Shown: positions 58,927-64,000 of the stretch, one piece after another
Position numbering within the stretch: position 1 is the stretch's first letter
Layout of the letters: each line of letters begins with the position of its first letter
Assembly: GCA_001464955.1 (NCBI GenBank)
Contig: LNEM01000009.1
Span: forward strand, 124,001 to 188,000
Length of the DNA: 64,000 bases
Direction: 5' to 3'
Origin: Rhizobiales bacterium Ga0077537
Lineage (GTDB): Bacteria > Pseudomonadota > Alphaproteobacteria > Rhizobiales > Hyphomicrobiaceae
Notes under the pieces: model-generated
Seen by the model: only the letters and a program-made list of their open reading frames with translations
Databases searched by the model: none
Told to the model about the DNA's origin: nothing
Position numbers and translations under genes: made by a program

Positions 58927-59565
58927 ATGCCGCTCGATGTGGTCGGGACCGGGTTCGGCCGAACCGGGACGAACTCGCTGAAGATCGCGCTCGAGATGCT
59001 CGGCTTCGGCCCGTGTCACCACATGTTCGAGGTGCGCGGCCGACCCGAGCAGGTCGACTTCTGGGCGGCGGCGGCGCGCGGCGAACGATCGGATTGGGAA
59101 ACGGCGTTCCAAGGCTTCGGCTCGACGGTCGATTGGCCATCGGCCTACTTCTGGCGCGAGATCGCGGCGCACTATGCGGATGCCAAGGTCATCCTTTCAG
59201 TCCGGCCCACGGCCGATTGGGTGAAATCGATCCATGCGACCATCCACGACAGCCTGAAGGAGCGCGCCTCGCGGCCGACGGAGCACCTGAGGGCCATGGG
59301 CGAGATGGTCTACGACATCATCGAGCGGCGGACGTTCGACGGGCGGCTCGCCGATCCCGCGCATGCGGCGGCGGTGTTCGAAGCGCATCAGGCCGAGGTG
59401 AAAGCCACGATCGCGCCGGAACGGTTGCTGGTCTACGACGTGGTGCAAGGCTGGGAGCCGCTCTGCCGGCATCTCGGGGTACCGGTGCCAGACGTTCCGT
59501 TCCCGCGGACCAACTCGACCGAGGAATTCCGGGCGCGAGTGGCCGTCCGGCAGACGCAGGGCTGA
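58927..59565 (+). CDS. P-loop sulfotransferase-like protein
   Basis: 212 aa. PAPS-binding loop GFGRTGTNSLKIAL at the start, AKVILSVRPTADWVKS as the 3'-phosphate motif, and LLVYDVVQGWEPLCRHLGVPVP near the end match the small sulfotransferase family found in bacteria and fungi. Substrate unknown. ATG 58927 is chosen by homology; the frame is open earlier without signal. Placement after the sulfur transport pair is suggestive only. Confidence 0.85.
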   Translation: MPLDVVGTGFGRTGTNSLKIALEMLGFGPCHHMFEVRGRPEQVDFWAAAARGERSDWETAFQGFGSTVDWPSAYFWREIAAHYADAKVILSVRPTADWVKSIHATIHDSLKERASRPTEHLRAMGEMVYDIIERRTFDGRLADPAHAAAVFEAHQAEVKATIAPERLLVYDVVQGWEPLCRHLGVPVPDVPFPRTNSTEEFRARVAVRQTQG

Positions 59566-59673
59566 CAAACCGCGCTGCCGTATGTTTGGGCAGGCGGGCG
59601 ACGTGGCGCGGCGGTAACGTCGAAGGGCGCGCCATTCGCGCGGTCCGATCGGCATCACGGGAGACCCCGCGCC

Positions 59674-60603
59674 TTGGCAACCTATCCGCGCGATCTGAAG
59701 GGCTATGGCCGATCTCCGCCGCATCCGAAGTGGCCGCGTGATGCCGCGATCGCGGTGCAGATCGTCGTCAACTACGAGGAAGGTGCCGAGAACTCGGTGC
59801 TGCACGGCGATGCGGCGTCGGAGGCGTTCCTATCGGAGATCGTCGGTGCCCAGCCCTGGCCGGGCCAGCGGCACATGAACATGGAGTCCATCTACGAGTA
59901 CGGCTCGCGGGCCGGTTTCTGGCGGCTCTGGCGATTGTTCTCGGAGCGCCGGGTGCCGGTCACGGTCTATGCGGTGGCCGAGGCACTGCGGCGCAATCCC
60001 GACGTGGTTCCGGCAATGCAGGACGCCGGCTGGGAGATCGCAAGTCACGGCCTCAGGTGGATCGACTACAAGGACTTCGACCCGGACGAGGAACGGCGCC
60101 ACATCCAGGAGGCCATCCGCATCCATACCGAGGTGACGGGCGCGCGGCCGCTCGGCTTCTATCAGGGGCGGACCTCGGAGGCGACGACCCGGCTCGTCAT
60201 GGAGGAGGGGGGATTCGCCTATTCCTCCGACAGCTATGCCGACGATCTCCCGTACTGGATCGACGGGCCGCGGGGGCCGCATCTCGTCGTGCCCTATACG
60301 CTCGACGCCAACGACATGCGGTTCGCGACGGCGCAGGGCTTCAATTCGGGGGACCAGTTCTTCGTCTATCTCCGCGACACGTTCGACGTACTTTACCGGG
60401 AGGGGCTCGCCGGTGCGCCGAAGATGATGTCCGTCGGGCTGCATTGCCGGCTGGCGGGCCGTCCGGGCCGGGCGGCGGCCGTCGCGCGGTTCCTCGATCA
60501 TGTGGGGCGCCACGACCGGGTGTGGCTCGCGACGCGGCTGGAGATCGCCCGGCACTGGATTTCCGTATATCCCCCGAATTCCACGCAAGGAGGCGCCGCG
60601 TGA
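59674..60603 (+). CDS. puuE: Allantoinase PuuE (polysaccharide deacetylase family)
   Basis: 309 aa from TTG 59674, with GGGAGA upstream. YPRDLKGYGRSPPHPKWP, NYEEGAENSVLHGD, RHMNMESIYEYGSRAGFWRL and GWEIASHGLRWIDYKDF are PuuE hallmarks. It opens allantoin to allantoate in purine breakdown, without the metal centre of classic allantoinase. Its TGA overlaps the pucG GTG (GTGA), and AAGGAGG lies before that start. Confidence 0.92.
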   Translation: MATYPRDLKGYGRSPPHPKWPRDAAIAVQIVVNYEEGAENSVLHGDAASEAFLSEIVGAQPWPGQRHMNMESIYEYGSRAGFWRLWRLFSERRVPVTVYAVAEALRRNPDVVPAMQDAGWEIASHGLRWIDYKDFDPDEERRHIQEAIRIHTEVTGARPLGFYQGRTSEATTRLVMEEGGFAYSSDSYADDLPYWIDGPRGPHLVVPYTLDANDMRFATAQGFNSGDQFFVYLRDTFDVLYREGLAGAPKMMSVGLHCRLAGRPGRAAAVARFLDHVGRHDRVWLATRLEIARHWISVYPPNSTQGGAA

Positions 60604-61844
60604 CATCGTCAAAAGAGACGTTCGAAGAACTCGATCCGTCGCCGCGGCTGCTGATGGGCCCGGGGCCGGTCGATCTCTATCCGCGCGTGCTGCGCGCCAT
60701 GTCGGTGCCGATCCAGGGGCAGTTCGACCCCGAGTTCCGGCGCTACATGACCCAGGTGATGGCGCTCTACCGGCAGGTTTTCCGCACGGAGAACGAGTGG
60801 ACGCTGATGGTCGACGGCACGGCGCGGGCCGGGATCGAGGCCTGCCTCTCGTCGATCGTGGAGCCGGGCGACAAGGTGCTGGTGCCGGTGTTCGGGCGGT
60901 TCGGTCATTTGCTCGCGGAGATCGCGCGGCGGGTCAAGGGCGAGGTGATCACGCTCGACGTCGAGTGGGGCCGGGTGATGGAGCCGGGCCGGCTCGCGGA
61001 CGCCATCGGCAAGCACCGGCCGCGCGTCGTCGCCATGTGCCAGGGCGATACCTCGACCACGATGCTGCATCCGCTCGCCGAGGCGGGGGAGGCATGCCGG
61101 CAGCACGGGGCGCTGCTGTTCGTCGATTCGACCGCGTCGCTCGCCGGCAATCCGTTCGAGACGGACGCGTGGAAGGTCGACATCGTCTCGTCGGGCCTCC
61201 AGAAGTGCCTGTCGGGGCCGCCCGGCATCTCGCCCGTGACGTTCAACGAGCGGGTCGCAGAGGTGTTGCGCCGCAGGCGGCACGTCGAGCAGGGTATCCG
61301 GCCGCCGGATCTCGAGGACGGCAACGGTCCGATCATCCAGTCGAACTACTTCGATCTGGCGATGATCATGGAGTACTGGAGCCCGCGCGCGCTCAACCAC
61401 CACACGGAAGCGGCGAGCATGCTCTATGCGGCGCGGGAGTGCGCGCGCGTGGTGCTCGAGGAGGGGATCGACGCGGGCATCGCGCGGCATCGGCTGGCGT
61501 CGGGGGCCCTCCGGGCGGGGTTCGAGGCGATGGGGCTCGAGCTGTTCGGCGATGCGCGGCACCGGATGGCGAACGTGACGGGTGTCGTCATTCCGGCGGT
61601 TTGCGGGAACGGCGACAAGGTGCGCGGCGAGATGCTCACCGATTTCGGGATCGAGATCGGCACGTCGTTCGGACCGCTGGCCGGCCGCATCTGGCGCATC
61701 GGGACGATGGGGCACGTCTGCCGCCGGCAGAACGTGCTCCGGTGCCTCGCATCGCTCGAGGCCGTGCTCAGGCGCAACGGCGTCACGGTGCCGGCGGGCG
61801 CCGGTGTTGATGCGGCCGCAAAGGTCTACGACGCAGCGGCCTGA
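60600..61844 (+). CDS. pucG: (S)-ureidoglycine-glyoxylate aminotransferase
   Basis: 414 aa PLP aminotransferase of the alanine-glyoxylate type. LLMGPGPVDLYPRVLRAM opens it, and the PLP lysine is in SSGLQKCLSGPPGISPV; SRPLAGRIWRIGTMGH-like FGPLAGRIWRIGTMGHV closes. With PuuE it belongs to the ureide pathway that recovers nitrogen from allantoin. GTG 60600 overlaps the puuE stop. Serine-glyoxylate aminotransferase is the alternative, made less likely by the coupled puuE. Confidence 0.9.
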   Translation: MTSSKETFEELDPSPRLLMGPGPVDLYPRVLRAMSVPIQGQFDPEFRRYMTQVMALYRQVFRTENEWTLMVDGTARAGIEACLSSIVEPGDKVLVPVFGRFGHLLAEIARRVKGEVITLDVEWGRVMEPGRLADAIGKHRPRVVAMCQGDTSTTMLHPLAEAGEACRQHGALLFVDSTASLAGNPFETDAWKVDIVSSGLQKCLSGPPGISPVTFNERVAEVLRRRRHVEQGIRPPDLEDGNGPIIQSNYFDLAMIMEYWSPRALNHHTEAASMLYAARECARVVLEEGIDAGIARHRLASGALRAGFEAMGLELFGDARHRMANVTGVVIPAVCGNGDKVRGEMLTDFGIEIGTSFGPLAGRIWRIGTMGHVCRRQNVLRCLASLEAVLRRNGVTVPAGAGVDAAAKVYDAAA

Positions 61845-61892
61845 GGTTGTGCCGGCGGCGACGGACGATCCGCCACCGCCTGCCTCATCGGT

Positions 61893-62993
61893 TCACAGCG
61901 CCTTGAAGTCGATGACGCTGCGCACGACCTTGCCGGCCTTCATGTTCTTGAAGCCCTCGTTGATCTCGTCGAGGGAGATGTGGGCCGAGATGAAGTCGTC
62001 GAGGTGCAGCTTGCCGCGCTTGTAGAAGTCGATCAGGCGCGGCATGTCGGTCCGGAAGCGATTCGAGCCCATGGACGAGCCCTGGATGCGCTTTTCGCGC
62101 AGGAAGTCGGCGCCGTGGATCTCGAGGTTCTGGCCGAACGGGATCATGCCGACGATCGTCGCTGTGCCGCCGTGGCGAAGCACCTTGAAGGACTGCTCGG
62201 CAGTGAGCTTCAGTCCCAGGCACTCGATCGCGTGGTGGACACCGTCCGAGGGTTTGCCGCCGAGCGCGGCACGGATCCGCTCCACCGGATCGCCGTCACG
62301 CGGATTGATGAGGTCGGTGGCGCCGATCTTGGCGGCGAGCTGCAGCTTGGCGGGATTCGTATCGACGGCAAAAATGCGGCCCGCTCCGGCGACCGCTGCT
62401 CCGTTCAGAGCGGCCATGCCGACGCCGCCGCAGCCGAAGATCGCGACAGTTTCACCGGGGGCCACCTTCGCCGTGTTCACCGCCGCGCCGAACCCGGTGA
62501 TGACGCCACAGCCGATCAGCGCCGCGCGATCGAGGGGGAAGTCCTTGTCGATCTTCACCACGGCGTGCTCGTGGACGAGCATCATTTCCGCATAGCCGGA
62601 CAGGTTGGCGAAGGTGTGGACCGTGTTGCCGCCCTTCGAGAGACGTCGCGCCTCGCCAGGGAGCATCTTGACGCTCGTATCCGTGCAGATCACTGGACGG
62701 CCCGCCGTGCAGTTGTCGCACTCGCCGCAGAAGACCGACAGGCACGTGATGACGTGGTCGCCCTTCTTGACGTAGTGGACCTCGGAGCCCACCTCCTCGA
62801 CGACGCCGGCCGATTCATGGCCAAGCACCACGGGTAGCGGATGCGGATAGAGGCCTTCGATGAAGTGCAGGTCCGAATGGCACAGTCCGGCGAACGCCGT
62901 GCGGATCAGCACCTCGTGCGGACCAGGCTTCTTGACGTCGATCGTCTCGATCTGCAGAGGCTTGTTCACCTCGTAAAGGACCGCAGCGCGCAT
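61893..62993 (-). CDS. Zinc-dependent alcohol dehydrogenase (class III-like)
   Basis: 366 aa from ATG 62993. Catalytic zinc ligands in GLCHSDLHFIEG and GHESAGVVEEVG; structural zinc cysteines in CLSVFCGECDNCTAGRPVIC; NAD fold AIFGCGGVGMAALNGA. It resembles class III or aryl-alcohol dehydrogenases; the substrate is unknown. Convergent with pucG, 48 nt apart. Confidence 0.9.
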   Translation of the reverse strand: MRAAVLYEVNKPLQIETIDVKKPGPHEVLIRTAFAGLCHSDLHFIEGLYPHPLPVVLGHESAGVVEEVGSEVHYVKKGDHVITCLSVFCGECDNCTAGRPVICTDTSVKMLPGEARRLSKGGNTVHTFANLSGYAEMMLVHEHAVVKIDKDFPLDRAALIGCGVITGFGAAVNTAKVAPGETVAIFGCGGVGMAALNGAAVAGAGRIFAVDTNPAKLQLAAKIGATDLINPRDGDPVERIRAALGGKPSDGVHHAIECLGLKLTAEQSFKVLRHGGTATIVGMIPFGQNLEIHGADFLREKRIQGSSMGSNRFRTDMPRLIDFYKRGKLHLDDFISAHISLDEINEGFKNMKAGKVVRSVIDFKAL

Positions 62994-63191
62994 GGGTGTC
63001 TCCTCGCCGTTTCTCGATTGATCGGGCAAGACTAGGCCAGTTGGCGGCGGCTGCAAGCCCGGTCTGGCGTGCGCACTGCGTCGCCATTCACCCTGCTACG
63101 ATGAAGCGCGGGCCATTGGCCGGTCGGGGCTTGCGCTCCGGCGGACGATCGCTTTTCTGGCGTCGACGACACGACATGGGAGACGACGACG

Positions 63192-64000
63192 ATGGCACCG
63201 CGCCCGGTAATGCTCGTGATCCTCGATGGCTGGGGCTGGCGCGAGGAGAGAGCCGACAACGCGACGCGGCTGGCGCGGACGCCGAACTTCGACCGGCTGT
63301 GGGCTGCCGGGCCGCATGCGTTCCTCAAGACCTCCGGGCTCGACGTCGGCCTTCCCGAGGGTCAGATGGGCAACTCGGAAGTCGGGCATCTCAATATCGG
63401 CGCCGGGCGGGTGGTGATGCAGGACCTGCCGAAAATCGACCTCGCGGCCCGGGACGGCACGCTCGAAAAGCTGATCGAGGCGAGCGGGATCGTCGCCAAG
63501 CTGAAGGCGAGCGGCGGCACCTGCCATATCGTCGGCCTGATGTCGCCGGGGGGCGTGCATTCGCATCAGTCGCATGCCGCGGCGGTCGCGCGGGCGATGG
63601 TGGCCCGCGGCGTGCCGGCGGTGGTGCACGCCTACACCGACGGGCGCGATACGCCCCCGCAATCGGCCGTCGAGGACATGCGCCGTCTGGCGGCGGAGTT
63701 GCCGCCGGAGGTTCCGATCGCAACCGTCGTCGGGCGCTATTTCGCGATGGACCGCGACAAGCGCTGGGACCGTGTCGAGCGTGCCTACAACCTGATGGTC
63801 GATGCAACCGGAGCGCGCTACGACCGCGCCACCGCGGCGGTCGAGGCGGCCTATGCCGAGGGCAAGTTCGACGAGTTCGTGCCGCCGGCCGCGATCGGCG
63901 ACTACGCCGGCATGCGGGACGGCGATGCGGTCCTGTCGATCAACTTTCGCTCGGACCGCATGCGCGAGATCCTGGCGGCGCTGCTGCTCGCGGATTTCGA
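63192..64000 (+). CDS. gpmI: 2,3-bisphosphoglycerate-independent phosphoglycerate mutase (3' partial)
   Basis: The frame from ATG 63192 stays open to the window edge (269 codons), behind GGGAGACGACGACG. VMLVILDGWGWREERADNA carries the metal-binding Asp, and GQMGNSEVGHLNIGAGR carries the nucleophilic serine; HSHQSHAAAVARAM and AYTDGRDTPPQSA follow. It interconverts 3- and 2-phosphoglycerate with two manganese ions. The phosphatase domain's second half is beyond the window. Confidence 0.95.
   Translation, partial: MAPRPVMLVILDGWGWREERADNATRLARTPNFDRLWAAGPHAFLKTSGLDVGLPEGQMGNSEVGHLNIGAGRVVMQDLPKIDLAARDGTLEKLIEASGIVAKLKASGGTCHIVGLMSPGGVHSHQSHAAAVARAMVARGVPAVVHAYTDGRDTPPQSAVEDMRRLAAELPPEVPIATVVGRYFAMDRDKRWDRVERAYNLMVDATGARYDRATAAVEAAYAEGKFDEFVPPAAIGDYAGMRDGDAVLSINFRSDRMREILAALLLADF

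Noticed and set aside
63096-63662. 188-codon open frame on the - strand
   Set aside because: It is a shadow of gpmI, whose DGWGW and GNSEVGH motifs are read on the + strand.

Overview
The window comes from a GC-rich alphaproteobacterium that makes bacteriochlorophyll. The most likely group is Hyphomicrobiales (a purple non-sulfur or aerobic anoxygenic phototroph), inferred from gene content and order; the species cannot be named from sequence alone.

Region 1 (1-16967, all + strand) is part of a photosynthesis gene cluster: ppaA/aerR (cut by the left edge), ppsR, heme oxygenase bphO, bacteriophytochrome bphP, a FixJ/LuxR-type response regulator, crtE, bchI-bchD-bchO, a DUF3422 membrane protein, a 54-aa membrane protein, bchG, bch2 (PucC/LhaA family), bchP, tspO and a 90-aa membrane protein. 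In Rhodobacter the order is ppaA-ppsR-bchG-bch2-bchP. Here a light-sensing module and the crtE-bchIDO block sit between ppsR and bchG. A perfect TGT-N12-ACA PpsR box precedes crtE. No puf, puh, bchCXYZ, bchFNBHLM or late crt genes are present.

Region 2 (17177-23956, same strand) is a complex I operon, nuoA-B-C-D-E-F. It is interspersed with two membrane proteins, a FlK-type thioesterase and a PhnA-like protein. It stops after nuoF, where a convergent gene begins 3 nt later, so nuoG-N must lie elsewhere.

Region 3 (23960-34603) mixes a CelD-type acetyltransferase, a GMC oxidoreductase, an orphan phnM, an exopolysaccharide-initiating sugar-phosphate transferase, a class II glutamine amidotransferase, a CoA transferase and acuI.

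Region 4 (34752-41118, - strand) is a methionine-cycle operon: an ArsR regulator fused to a SAM methyltransferase domain, metF, and a metH split cleanly into a homocysteine-domain gene and a folate/B12/activation-domain gene. A perfect 20-bp palindrome lies just upstream of the regulator.

Region 5 (41249-49536) carries an MlaC-like lipid carrier, a family 5 uracil-DNA glycosylase, a NYN-domain protein, folK, tRNA-Lys(CTT), a DJ-1/PfpI protein, a D-aminoacylase-like amidohydrolase coupled to a CobW-type GTPase, an orphan class I fumarase beta subunit and a His/Tyr/Arg-rich secreted protein.

Region 6 (49766-64000) is catabolic: a CoA transferase, an isoquinoline oxidoreductase-like pair, an SDR, a paired acyl-CoA dehydrogenase set with a probable enoyl-CoA hydratase remnant, YeeE/YedE transporters, a sulfotransferase, purine-degradation genes puuE-pucG, a Zn alcohol dehydrogenase, and the 5' part of gpmI running off the right edge. 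I see no phage, IS element, CRISPR array or rRNA.
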